A stretch of DNA of 64,000 nt from Apostichopus japonicus (taxonomy: Eukaryota; Echinodermata; Holothuroidea; Aspidochirotida; Stichopodidae), in the NCBI RefSeq assembly GCF_037975245.1, contig NC_092574.1, forward strand, positions 10,999,213 through 11,063,212, written 5' to 3'. Position numbers and translations under genes: made by a program. Positions 1 through 12,186 of the stretch are shown piece by piece. Below the pieces are notes generated by a model that ran no database searches, was not told the origin of the DNA, and saw only the letters and a list, made by a program, of their open reading frames with translations. Every line of letters starts with the position of its first letter. The stretch's first letter is position 1.

Positions 1-175
1 GAGGATTGGAATGCCTTACCTTGCTAGGCTTAGTAGCCTATATGATTAATGTTGGGCCTAGGCTTTGTTGCACACAGAGTAATGCTTATGTAACAGGAAC
101 GCCTAAAGTTACATATATATTCAAACTGACTGTACTAGACTTAGTAGCCTTTATGATTCATGTTTGGACTAGCAG
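1..175. repeat. Imperfect direct duplication, about 111-bp period, beside LARS1
   Basis: CTTAGTAGCCTATATGATTA near 30 recurs as CTTAGTAGCCTTTATGATTC near 141, with matching flanks. It presumably lies in a LARS1 intron. Positions 1-600 show no coding exon. Confidence 0.6.
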
Positions 176-607
176 CAACTAGTAGCTATGTTGTTTAGCT
201 CGCACATTATCCTTGTGTGTTTCACCTATGCCTTTACATATTTAGGTAACTACAGGTTTTACAACTAATATCAACTCCATTCTGGACACTGTCTGGATAT
301 AATTTATAACTCAGTGGTAACAGCATTTTAGAAACAGTTTAGGAAATTAAAAATACTACCACTCTTGACAAAGGTGTGGAGACTGGATGCAGGCAGGAGA
401 GATTGGGGGGGGGAGGGGGGGTTCGGGCTACAATACAGATAACACTCAACTTCAAACACGGAATAATTTACTGTTTTGCAAATACCTTAGAGGTTAATAT
501 ACTTTATTTACCACAGTTAGTGGAAAGGATACAACTTTCTGTACAATACGAAATGCAGGTTTTTTGCATTTATGTAGCAAATTTGGCCTATACTGCAACT
601 GACTTAC

Positions 608-3600
608 TTCAGCTTTGGAGGATACGGCGTTAAGACCTTCATCTTTATCAGGGTGTACTCTTGGGGACCGACACCTTCTCCGCTGTATCTGTCGTGATCC
701 ATGCACGGTTGGCCATCCTTAGGAGAGTATATGGTATGACGCTTCCCAAACTTGATCTTACCCCTCTCCTTCAGGCGATAGAATTGCCATTTCACGAAAG
801 AATCGTAGTATGGGTTGGCATCGGTTGTGATGAATGACCTTCTCCAATCAACCTGGAGATAAATGATAAATGGTTACATATCACCGGTGGAAGCCTTGAC
901 GCAAGTTCTCAATCAAGGGTGATGTTTTACGAGAGATTCGTGTTGGGCTGATCTGAGATAATTAGTGTCTGTGCGTGAGGGCAATTAACATCAAGGTGTC
1001 GGGATTGAACACTTCAATTAATCGCACGCCTTCAAATTCTATTGCACAAGGAAAGAAAGTCTGGCAAGAACGACATTCAAACCAGTGAAATCAAGCACAC
1101 AGAAATAACATCAGAAGCTGAAAGTGTGATTGATTACTGCAGATGCAAACATGAAACGAACATCAAATATTTCAAAACTTTGGAAAACTTGATGAACAGA
1201 ATGGCTATAATGAAGTTCCCATCCTCCACCTTCCCAAATAAAAAAAGGAACAGCAACAAAGTGTTACCCTCTTCAGATCTGTAATAACTTAAATGTTTGC
1301 CTCCCCCCCCTCCCCCCCAAAAATGGCTTCAATTCATACTATTTACCTTCAAACCCATTTTCTGCAAGTCTTCTTTAGCTCGAGGCGGGAAGTACTGGAG
1401 CCAATATTCCGCATCTGCAAACTTTGGTATTTCTTCTATGGGAATGCCAAGTGATAACATAATCTGCCACTGGTATTTACCTGCACCGGTCTTGGCAATT
1501 TGTTTGCTCTGCAAAAGGAAGGTGGATAGATAAACATGCTTGAAGTGACGAGAAACTGAAGAAACTTACGGCGTAGTTTAGAACAGCGGTCCGCAAACTG
1601 TTAGGATTAAAACCCAGGATCTTCCAAGAGGAACGAGCCACGGGCCAACACATCCCCACCACTCTGGATGTATGCTCGGAATGCATGAAAAGCTAGCTTT
1701 GATATGAATTGGATGTGAAAAACATGACTGCAAACTGCAGCCTCCACAAGATGCCCATCACGCCTCTCATAAATATTTATATATTATGAATTATTTACAA
1801 ATATTAATATATTATAAATATGATGGATATGCTTTAGACCTCCTATCATGAAGTCTCCTCATCTGTCACTACATCGTCTAATATAACTAACTTTCCAATA
1901 ATTTATAAAATACATCATTTATGGCCATAAAAATACAGAAAATGACCAGTAACTATTTCATCAAAACTCTTCAAATACATACTTTGGAATAGAGACTTTT
2001 GAGACAGATATAAAGAACTCCTTATAATTATCTTTTACTTAGTTTGCATTTTCCTTCCCCTTTTGCATTGTAATAGGCAAGAACGTTTCGGTGGAACTGA
2101 ATTAGAAATAGCGACCTAAGATCTTTGAAAAGTTCAAAGCATTACCACTTAAGCGATCCAAGTACAAAGTATGGAACACACTAACTTCACTGCTCGTTTG
2201 CTGGCTAAGGGGATGGGGAGGGAAGGGACCAAGATAGGATGAATGCAAGGTGTGGGTTGTTCCAAGGCCTCAATACCCTGAATATGATGTCACAGTGGAC
2301 TAGGTCCAATTTCCTTTGATACAACACGCAGTCTTTTTATTCTTCACATCTTAGTAACTGTCTTTTTGTTTTACCTTTTTGCCTTTACTTTTATCGACAG
2401 GTGCTGTATTTGGTACAGGTGTTTCGCTTGTGCTCTCCTCTTCCTCCTCAACCGCGGGAAACTGAGGGGGTAGTCCATATTCGGAAATCTCTCTCTTCAA
2501 TTTATCTGCACAAGCCTGTTCACAGGACAAAAAAAAACACATAATGGCATGAACAAACACAAAAGAGCAAAAAGGTTAAAAAAAAAAAAACACACCTTGT
2601 GTGGCAAAGATAAAAGGATATCTCCAACTTCTCCATACATGTGTAAAAGTGACAGGAGGCTGAAACCTGGCATCCATTAATATACATGTACTATTATTTA
2701 CAGGGATAAATGTTCCAACAAATATAAACTGTCCAAGAAGTGATAACCTCTGAACCTTATGACATTAACATGACCAATGGTTGCTATGGGGTGATGCTAT
2801 ACTCCTGTGAATGGAGGCGAGATTTTGGACTGGTTGATTGTGTTTGTAGAGGTGTTTAAATATTTGATACAAGAAGGTATAATTTAAGACAGCATTGTTT
2901 GAACACTACAGAAACTGTTGCCTTTTACTGAAAACTGTCCATGCCGCTAACCCATAGCATTTACTTTGCAGGCAGTAACCCCCCCCCTATATGACCCCCC
3001 CACTGTCCTGTCCCCTCTCCAAAACCCTTTCTTAATAAACTGTTCTCAGCAAAAAGGAGTGAGTCCAACCATTTCCAAACAAGTGCCTTTGGATATAATT
3101 GGGTATCTTTAGGTCTAGAAGCAGCTTTCATTTACCTTGATGGGCATTCCAGTGCAGTGAAGACCGAAAGGAAAAAGACATCTTCTTCCCTTCATTCGTT
3201 GGTAACCAACAGCAAACTACAACATTTGAGAAAATAAAATCAGTATAATTATAAATCACGACAGAACTGGATGTTGAGCTTTATAAATACCAGTGATGCT
3301 AACTCTCTCATAATTACACAAAAAATTGTATGTATGCAGATATGTTAAATAGTAGTGTTTACACGGGTCCAAAAATCGGGAACCGGGTACCCGAGGGCCG
3401 TTACCCGTCGGGTATCCGGGTACCCGGAAAAAATTGTTTACCCTTGTGTATCACGATTTTCAAGAAATGACATATTGGATGCTGTAATAAATGCATTATA
3501 TTCTCTACTGACAATGTTTCATGTTCACATACGTAGGTGTAAGACAAGGTATAAAACCTTTCTCAATAATTTTTATTTGCTTTTGTTTCTTTCATTAACT

Positions 3601-6600
3601 TGTTAATAAATTAATTATTTAATTATAATTAGCATTACTACTAACATCGCACTGCCGCCGCTGCTTCTATTGGATCAAACCATATAAATATCCAATCTAG
3701 CTCTTAAACAGTTGTTAATACTAGGCTACTACCAAGGGCGGCGGAAGCACTTTGAATCTGGGGGGGCACCAACGTCGAAGGGCACTTTGCAGAAATTCGA
3801 TTGGACTGATGCAGCCTGATATTTAGTACCCTTTTAACTCTTATTGTATTATCTTATTTGCGTATACACATCACTCCATCAACGCAGCCTCCCCCCCCCC
3901 CCCCCCCAAGGAAACAATGCATACTAGCACTGCAGTATCTAATGTGCAAATTAGGAAAAAAGGAAAAAAACAAAATGAGGTGAAATCATTATAAAGTCCA
4001 AGTCCCTGCACACGCGATCGATACATGCATGAAAGCAAATGAAATATGTGAAAATACTGAAAGAAAATTAATTTTCTATGTGTTTTTCAATGGTTAAACT
4101 GCTATTATTATGATCATTATTATTGTAACGACTTTGCCAATAATTCTAACCGATTTGGAAGGGTTATAACACGGCAAATGATTGTATGTTATTGGCATGC
4201 GATGTAATAACCAACGCATGCCTATATGATATGCATATTAACATGTTGAACGCGCGCGAAGCGCGCGAAAAATTTTGGTAATATTTTTCGGGCAGGTCGT
4301 TACAGCCCCCCAAATCAAATTGGGCTCCTACGCCTGTGGTAGTAAACAAAACTTCCCGAAATATTTCATTTGACGTGGGTTTCGCTTTGGGTTTCGCTTT
4401 TTCATTTAGAAATTTTATGTAGAAAAAGGGCACATTTTTCATCTGAGGAAAAGTGGGGGGGCACGTGCCCCCTGTGCCCCCCCCCCCGGTTCCGCCGCCC
4501 TTGGCTACTACTATCTATTATGCAGGCCCAGGGTTCGCATTAGCCGCGCGATTCGCGCAAATTAATCGCATTTGGAATATTCGATTAGTAAAAAGCCACT
4601 TGCGATTACTATTTTTTAGTTATCCCGTCTATAGTCCATAAACATCTCGTAAAATTCATTGTCAGCCTTTCCTTCTTTGAAATAAACGAATGAATAAATA
4701 ATAATTTCTTCCACATGGTAGCCTAACAACACACTAAGTCAACGAGAAATCTAGCTAAGCCTAACCATCTGTTTATTTGCTGGAGTTGTGACTCAGTTAT
4801 AAGACATCAATGGAATACTTTCGTTATTGCTGTTACGTTCGACCACATGGTTGCCTAACACCACACTAAGTGAATGGGGGTAATCTAGCCTATCCATCTG
4901 TTTATTAGCTGAAATTGTGACGCAGTTATAAGATATCTATGGAAAGCTTTCGATATTGCTGTTATCTTCGACCACATGGTAGCCTAACAACACACTAAGT
5001 CAATGGGAAATCTGCCTAACCATCGGTTTGCAATTTTTTTATAAAAAACAATCACACTTAGTTTGCGTAGGATTCGGGTAATAAATTAGGAACCGGGTAG
5101 TATCGCGTCTGGCAGGTACCTTCGTTATTGCTGTTACCTTCGACCACATTGTAGCCTAACACCACACTAAGTCAATGGGAAATCTGCATAACCGTCGGTT
5201 TGCCAATTTTTTTTTTTTTTTATTATTATTTTTTTTAAATCACACTTTGCGTAGGATTCGGGTAATAAATTAGGAACCGGGTAGTAACGCGTCGGGCGGG
5301 TACCCGGGTATCCGGATAACCCGTGCAAACACTATTAAATAGCCAATTCATATGGACTATACCGTACAGTATATCGACTCTGACTGTGACCATCATTAAG
5401 GACAGAAATTTTGCTAAATATCAAGCTTATCTGTAAGATTCTGTATTCACCGCTCACCACCAGTTCTTGAATTTTGTGAGGAACATTTCTCAGACAATAT
5501 GTGTCATCATGATATGTTATTTTTTCCATTATTTTACGGATTAAAAGAGCATTCCAGATCTTCGTCTACATTCTGAACATGCATGCATGCAGCTTTTTTC
5601 TTTTTCAGTTGACAGAAAGAAACAATGTTCTATACCTCGCATTTTGAAAACGTGAACGTGTGTCCCAAATGCAGACGGCCATTCATATAGGGATAGGGGA
5701 ATGTCACCATATATTTGTCCTTCCTGTCAAGAAATAAAAGAAAACAATTTCACTTTTTCTAATAAAGACAGAAATAAATACACTTTCAAGAGGATAATAT
5801 CCAAGAGGGTAATATCCAAGAAGGTAATATCCAAGATTCTCCTTGATTTGTTGGACAAAATGAACAAAAGACATTTCATAATGAACAATTCTATTTGATT
5901 TCCAAAAAAAAATAGCAGACAGAGTCATATTCATGATTATTTCATATCAGAATTTTTGTTGAAATTGCAAGGCTTTTCTTCCTTATTTTGATATGCAACA
6001 TAATATGTCAGCTATAAGAATGCATTGTTGTACAAAATTTTCATGAAGCCAAATTACTAACAAAATTTTGAAGGAATTAGTATTTGCATCAATTGTTCAT
6101 CTTGCTGGATATGAAGGTTCAACCGTTGGCATTGCATAAACCAAATGCTTAAAGGCATTGAAGACTCGCCCCAAACCGTGTGCGGCCATCTGGAAAAGTT
6201 AACTTTCCGTTGCTTGCAAGTGACGTTTTGTTTGTGTGGCTACAAAATGCAGACATGTATGTACTTAATGTTATCTTTAGCTAGACCTGAGATGTCCATT
6301 GCTGTATTGTTTTTACACTGTGCCGTGGGTATTGACTGCAGTTGTATGAACTGACTGTACACTAGTGTCTAATTACCGATGGTAGCAAGCTGTGTGTGTG
6401 TATTTTCTGGGATCGATGGTGGTGTCTAACACTTCTGTTACACCTCATTCCAAACTAGGTCAGATTACCGGCATGAGATGTTTCTTTTTGCACAAGTCTT
6501 CACACCATTTGAACAAATTTTGATAACAGAATTACAAACCCTGGTCCAGATTTGACATTAGCAGGGGCATCCTCCTCAAAGATCTTCTCTGCTTCCCATT

Positions 6601-6682
6601 TTTTCTGAACTTCAGCTTCAATGTCTTGGAGGAACCTAACCTTGAAGGTTCCTTTCCTCTTTGAGTCTAAGTTATCAGTCAT
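608..6682 (-). CDS. LARS1: Cytosolic leucyl-tRNA synthetase, N-terminal exons (partial at left edge)
   Basis: Class I aminoacyl-tRNA synthetase that charges tRNA-Leu in the cytosol. Six coding exons, in order of translation: 6682-6540, 5723-5636, 3216-3136, 2515-2375, 1508-1347, 852-608. All have GT/AG borders and compatible phases, giving about 287 residues; the rest lies beyond position 1. The start is ATG at 6682-6680, after a likely 3' splice site at 6710, so a noncoding first exon is expected upstream. The N-terminus ([20 protein letters not shown]) and the class I HIGH signature as HLGH (residues 66-69, after PYPYMNGRL) match animal LARS1. Further matches are [20 protein letters not shown], an acidic/Lys-rich linker (about 124-151), [11 protein letters not shown] and [21 protein letters not shown]. 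The order matches human LARS1 as I know it. The KMSKS loop, editing domain and anticodon-binding domain are outside the window. Confidence 0.95.
3733..4503. mobile_element. Nested hAT-like MITE, 771 bp
   Basis: Terminal inverted repeat CAAGGGCGGCGGAA at the left and its exact reverse complement at the right, flanked by an exact 8-bp duplication GCTACTAC at 3725-3732 and 4504-4511. It is inserted within the 3353-5334 element, so it is the younger of the two. The ends carry poly-G/poly-C tracts. No coding capacity seen. Confidence 0.88.
4712..5330. repeat. Subterminal tandem repeats inside the 3353-5334 transposon
   Basis: The phrase CCACATGGTAGCCTAACA and its variants recurs four times (near 4713, 4841, 4971 and 5145), followed each time by CACACTAAGTCAATGGG-like sequence, at spacings of about 125-175 bp. 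The last two units also share GCGTAGGATTCGGGTAATAA. This looks like diverged internal amplification at the right end of the hAT-like element. Confidence 0.8.
5636..5723 (-). CDS. LARS1: LARS1 exon with the HIGH-type ATP-binding signature
   Basis: 88-nt exon encoding [20 protein letters not shown] and a short tail ending SKCE. HLGH is the class I synthetase signature that contacts ATP. The 3' splice site is CAG at 5726-5724 and the donor GT is at 5635-5634. It enters in phase 2 (GG from the previous exon plus G) and leaves in phase 0. Confidence 0.93.
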
Positions 6683-9600
6683 CTTTCTCCATCAACTGTA
6701 TGCCACCAGCTGTAGGATAAATCATATTTATAACAATCCATGTTGATGCTATGCTCAACACACTGGGAGGAAGGATAGGGTTCATAGATTGGTTGGTAAG
6801 CATTTATTAGCCCATCTCTCACTTACACAATACAGCTCCCAAGGCCTCACCCAGCAGTTAAGTGGTTTAATATCAGAATACATGCATTTGTGGATTACTT
6901 CAGATGAATGAACTTTCAAACTCCATCATTATATGTTGAATGTTGTAGGAAGGCTGCTCCAAAGTCATTTCTTGGGCTTTTTTTCAGGACCCAACTGTAG
7001 ATCTGATTCATAATAACAGCCCACAAGAGGGCAATTATGCAGAGTTTATGCTTGTTTACCTTGCGGTGTGAACTGAAAGAATAAAGATTGAGTAGGTAGG
7101 TTACTAATGGCAGTAGCAAGCCTACTAACTTAGTAACTAGTGTTTTCAACTTCGATAAAAGTCAAAACTATCATCATGCTAACTTCCTGTAAAATATGTA
7201 AAATATGTAAAGTATGATTTGTTACTTTTAGGCTTTGTCAGTTGATCTACTATTCGCTACTACTGTAGGCTATGTCATTAATCAAGGTAGCTTAGTGTAC
7301 AGTTGATTGGAAGTGATCCATTGCATGGGATGTTGCAATATTGTGCCATATCGTTGGGAGCGCATATGCTCCATGAAAACCACAGTATGCAATGATTACA
7401 ATATGTGACAATGGTACTGCAGCAACGACAACATAGTACACAGTACTAAGTATACATAATACATATGACATAGAGCATTATGATGAATACTGCATTCTAT
7501 GGACAAACACTAAACAGCATGAGTTGCCAAACAATACACCGTCCCTGAAATCAACGAAATACTCACAATTAGTCAACGTTTACTTAATATAGATTGAATA
7601 TTCATTCCAATTTTCGCAGTGTGCATGAACATGCGCGTTAAGTTCTAATTTACCTCCGTTTTTTCCTGGGACTGATGATCCTAGGGTAGTATTTTACTAC
7701 TGCACCTTTTACGCGAAAGGCTACTTGCGTGGACTCGGTTGCAACATGCTGGATTATGATTCTACGTGGACTATACAATCATGTGTATATTGTTAACATA
7801 TGGCGGATATAATCATATTAGGGGATATCGCAATGCTCATACCAATTTTAATCTGATTTTAAACACTTTCAGGACAACAAAATCATATTTTATTCTCTTT
7901 TAATAGAATTTGAGGACATTATTATCCATACGTGCAGAATAATGTAGTACTTTCATCGATTGAGCTAATGCTATTGTGGAAAACATACCTGACTTCTTTT
8001 GTCACGGAAACTTTGATGGAAAATAATATCCTTCTTTATCACTTAACCAATGAATACAATGACTATTGGTGGGAGGCAAAACTTTTCGTTTTTCATATAT
8101 TAATTTTTCTGAATGGACCAGGTCCAACTTTTTAGGATTTCTGTGATAGTTTGATCGAAAATGCACAGTTCAATGTTCATAAAAATAGTCCTTCAAAGCT
8201 TCCGTAAAATAATTATTGCGCAATGACTATCAAGGCAAACTAATGCAGCTTATTCACATGGTCCAGATGAAAAAGTCTTCTGCTGCTGAGATCGCAGGAG
8301 CCGAACAGTGAGGCAGCTTTAATTACGAGAAGCGGACTAAGGGAATCGGATATTGCGGCAGCGCCGGGGTCAATTCTGTGTACCCGGGAAATGTGAAGGG
8401 TCCTGGGAGAACGTGGGTTAAAATTCGAGTAGCGCTTGCAAGATATATGGGAATAGTTGAAAGGAAATATTTGGTGTGAAGAATAAATTAATCAATGATG
8501 CTACTCAAAAAATAGTCCAGGTGATTTTTTGAAGGGGGGGGGGAGCACCTGCGTGGGGGGAAGGAGGGCATGGGACCCAGGATTAAACCACTGCTAGGAA
8601 AGTATATACCCGTTCAACCTCACACAAAAAACCAAGGGTATTGATTAGCCCACCATTTAGAGCTACTTATACACCTGATTTATAGTTGAAATATACCTCA
8701 GAGGGCACATTATGAAGTCTAAACATTTACAATTTCTGGGGGGGGGGGGGAACAAAAGACTCCTCAACGTTGGTGTCAGCTGCAATGACCCCAAGTCATC
8801 ATCCTCTCTTTTATAACACCCTTGATCCAGCCCTGGCTCTTACATTAAATGTTTTGCCTGGCCTACCTAATTCAGTGTGGTGAAATTTTGAATCCCCCCA
8901 TATAGGTGTGGGACCTATGAAATCCTGTGCACACCATTGAATATTCTCATATCAAAATGTGGCAAGGAAATCAGTTAATTGACAAAACCTGTGGGTTTCT
9001 GTTGGTATCCTTAATTTGGCAGCAATTTGCCCAAGCATTGCAATAGGATTTGCAATCATTAAGTACAGGGTCTTTTGTAAGGGCTTCTTGTTTCAAACTT
9101 AACTTCTCAGTACTCACTAAAGTCAACCTCAGTGCTGCAGCAGCCTGTCATAGGAGGGGGGGGGGGGCTACCCCTTTTGCAATCGGAAAGGCAAGAAAAA
9201 GATGAAAAAGGGCAATAGCAACATTTGTGAGTGCTCACTTTAATTGCATTTCCATTTTCCATGAAAATCCTAGACTTACTGTATTGGCACATGCAGACAA
9301 TACCACCCATCAGAAATAGGTAGCTCATAAGGTTATTGGATACTCCCCCACACCCCCATTTCTCAATAAACTACACATTTTGCAAATTACAAAGTAGCAG
9401 CAGCAGCTACTAATTTGTAACGAGATGGTATTACATTGTATTTTCTACCAATGACAATGAAACACAAGGGCAAATTTAATATTGATCTAAACTGAATGAT
9501 TTCATCCATCACTGACAGTAGTGTATTCTATATTTATGCCAGATAAATCTGAGATACAATACAGAAGTCACTGATACAAGACTATAAGAGCTGTGCCATC

Positions 9601-10734
9601 GAACTTATGTTGTGTGATTTCATTTCAAAAATTCCAAATTGTGAAATACCAGTTATATAAATAAAATAATGCAGCCAATTCATCACCAAACTAGCATATA
9701 GGAGTTCCAAATTGGAGCAAATTTGATGAAATACAAAGTTTTTTTCCAGTAGAGATGAGTGCTTCAAGAGTATTCAGAGACACTGTCACAAGATCCTTGA
9801 GCCTGTTTACCATTCCTTCAGCACCATACCTGTAATAGATACATCATACTACACTAACATTCTGTATTTCTGTCTACTTTTAAAAAAATTCCTGTTCTTT
9901 GGTATTCTAGATACGTAAATCATACAGGACAGTGAAAAAATTTAGTTCTTGCATTTAGAATAAAAGTGTGCATCTCACTTGAAAAGTGGCTCACATGAAA
10001 ATCAATCTCTTATCTCTTTCTAATGTTTTGGTTTTGTGCTCTATTACTACAGAAATGAGCAAGCAAGTCTTCACTGTACATGGATTTTTGCAAGTACTTT
10101 CAGGTGATTAATGCCATTGTTGCTGACCTTTGTCATTGAAAGCCTGTCAACTTTATTAGGTAATCAGTATGGTCCCCCCAAAAGTAGCTCTTGATGTTAA
10201 GAAGATGTTCAATAAGCCTTTTACTACCACCTTTCAAATGTTTTACTATTTATAGAGTGAGTTGCACGTCTTCCCAATAACCCCCAAAATGTCCAAAAAT
10301 AACCCAGAAGGTGTGAGCATCCATGAAGGTCCTTCTTTAAGGTGAGTTATTAGCAATTCCTAGAATGCTGAAAGGCCGAGTCATTATTGATGATATTTAA
10401 ATATCATATAGACGAGCGGCATGTGACAATGTGAACTATTAATTTCAGCATTCATTATTCATGTATGTATTTATGTATTTTAGATCCTCCTGCAAGCAGG
10501 ATCTCGCGAAGAAGCCTCGCTTGCTTTTCAAATCCGCAAGCTGACCGAAGTCAGTCTCTTACATTAATATTTAACGTCCATGATTATGAATTGTCAACAA
10601 CTCTGTTAATGGACGACATACATTAATCTTCGAGGGACTCGAACCAGGGACCTTATGATTGGAAGGTACCGGCGTTATCCACTGAGCTAACACTCCTTCA
10701 TCACCAGAGATCGGTAACTATCTGTTCTTCTCGA
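6683..10734. other. LARS1-MTIF3 intergenic/5' region, no assigned gene
   Basis: Positions 6683-6709 are probably LARS1 5' UTR, bounded by a 3' splice site at 6711-6710. A possible noncoding LARS1 exon 1 with donor GGAG|GTAAAT (reverse strand, around 7653) is speculative. The rest is AT-rich, with G-runs near 8530, 8735 and 9158. A weak candidate coding exon at 9691-9829 (minus) and a SINE at about 10455-10697 are described separately. The AATAAA complement near 10150 could be the MTIF3 poly(A) signal, which would place the SINE in the MTIF3 3' UTR. Confidence 0.5.
10455..10697 (-). mobile_element. tRNA-derived SINE
   Basis: Read on the minus strand it starts with a tRNA-like head: box A TTAGCTCAGTGG (10690-10679) and box B GGTTCGAGTCC (10645-10635), the RNA polymerase III internal promoter spacing. 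The T-stem does not pair properly, so it is not a functional tRNA. A body of about 130 bp follows, containing CTGACTTCGGTCAG (10554-10541), a 5-bp stem with a UUCG tetraloop, then GATCCTGCTTGCAGGAGGATC-like inverted sequence, ending in a TACATAAATACATACATG tail. It is in the same orientation as MTIF3, about 38 nt past its stop codon. Clear target-site duplications were not found, so the ends are approximate. A DeuSINE/core-type central domain is possible but not verified. Confidence 0.75.
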
Positions 10735-12186
10735 TCATCCATCTGAAGAGGAGGAAGGGGTGCTCTTCATCCTCTCAAAAAGGTTCTTTTCTTTATTATT
10801 CTTGGCCTTCTCCTTCGCCGACATACGTCGTAGAACAACACTGATGTTTTGTCCATTCTTGCCGGTTGTCTTTGGCTCGTTGTTGAACACCAAAGGCACC
10901 TCTAACCCATCAGTCAGCTTGTGAATGATGGCAATCTGTCAAGACAAAACACGTAGCCAATGTGGGCTTTAATAGTTGACACATCAGAATAGCAGGAAAT
11001 GATCCTTAGTACTTAATTAGTCTTTAAATATGCGTACATAAAATTATCAAATGAGAGGTACACAGACTACATGGCATCATATTTGTAATAAATGTTACAA
11101 ATTGAAAGAATGATGGTATCACGGTTAGAATAAAAGTGATTCCTTCCAAGCAAGTTTTTGGGGCTATGGTCATCAATTACATGACATTCTAAAACTTAAT
11201 TGTACTATTCAAATTTCATCAAATTAAGTAAGCTGACTACATAGGGTTTTTTAAAGAAGGACTGTTTACTTACAAGGAATTCATGAGTTTCAAATTTCAA
11301 AACTTTTCCCTTTATAATTACATGCAAAAGCAACTTGTGGGAAACTCAAAATGCTAATCGCCAAAAATTTTTACTATGAATATTGACTAATCATGACAAT
11401 GAGCTGCCTTTTTTGATTATTGAATATTTTCTAGTTATTAATTTAATAACCACTTTAAAAATTTATTGATTAAAATACAGTACAGCTGGGTCTTACCATA
11501 TCTTCCTTAGAATGGGCTTGTCTACCTTTTTTCATCACAGTCACTCGAATTTGGAGGTTATTTTCTTTTAACAGCCAATCACTGATGTGATTTTTCTTGA
11601 CGTTAATATCGTTTAGACCTATGGTTGAGGAGAGTTTGATATCTTTGACTATCGTTGGGCCTGCTTTGGATTTTCTCCTCTCATTCATCTTCATCTGTTC
11701 CTTATGAAGTTCACTCCCTGTCATTAGCTTGTAGAGAGGGAGAGGTTTGGCATGTTGGTTGACCAAGACAAGTTTCAAATCTTTCTCCTGTGAAAGTTTT
11801 ACGGCATTTGAAGATGATACACTTTTCAAGGTTTCCCCTGTCTCATCTACTAGATCTAAAACCCTGTGTGGAACTAATCTGCCGACATTTATCATTTCGT
11901 CTGTTGGCGACAGCTTCCTTCTTCGATTGTGTATGTTTTCTGCTTCCAAGTGCTTCAATACATCTTCAGCATTTTCGTCAAGGTTCTTAGTTGACGATGA
12001 ATAAGTTCTAGTCCTGGAGATCCAAGGAAGTGGCGAGTACTTTGATGAAATTCCTACAGAGCTTACACAAAGTGGGATCATTGGTTTATTAATTCCAGTC
12101 AAGACATGCTGTTTCCAGAGTATGGCACTCCTCATGCTGGTAATGGCAGAAGTCCGGAGGCACAGTTTTGTGACAACAAGGGACAT
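10735..12186 (-). CDS. MTIF3: Mitochondrial translation initiation factor IF-3
   Basis: Promotes dissociation of the mitochondrial ribosome and start-codon selection on the 28S subunit in the matrix. Two coding exons: 12186-11497 (ATG at 12186) and 10935-10735 (stop TGA 10737-10735), joined in phase 0 (donor GT at 11496-11495, acceptor CAG at 10938-10936), giving 296 aa. The first ~65 residues are Arg/Ser/Thr-rich with few acids, as expected of a mitochondrial presequence. The IF3 N-domain spans about 85-160 (INVGRLVPHRVLDLVDETGE; PLPLYKLMTG). The linker and C-domain follow (KAGPTIVKDIKLSSTIGLND, HISDWLLKENNLQIRVTVMK, and in exon 2 IAIIHKLTDGLEVPLVFNNE and SVVLRRMSAKEK). The tail is Lys/Ser-rich, like the human extension. 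Order and length fit animal MTIF3. Confidence 0.93.

Larger units (their letters stand above)
3353..5334. mobile_element. Non-autonomous hAT-like DNA transposon, 1,982 bp
   Basis: Lies in the LARS1 intron between exons 2 and 3. The termini are inverted: left TAGTGTTTACACGGGT, right (reverse complement) TAGTGTTTGCACGGGT. It is flanked by an exact 8-bp target-site duplication TTAAATAG at 3345-3352 and 5335-5342. An 8-bp duplication and a TAG-type terminus are typical of the hAT superfamily. Both subterminal zones are built of ACCCGGGTAC-like words. No transposase ORF is present. It is interrupted by a second element at 3733-4503. Confidence 0.85.

Noticed and set aside
10630-10697. A tRNA gene on the minus strand
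   Set aside because: Boxes A and B are present but the T-stem and acceptor stem do not pair and a repeat-like body follows, so it is a SINE head.
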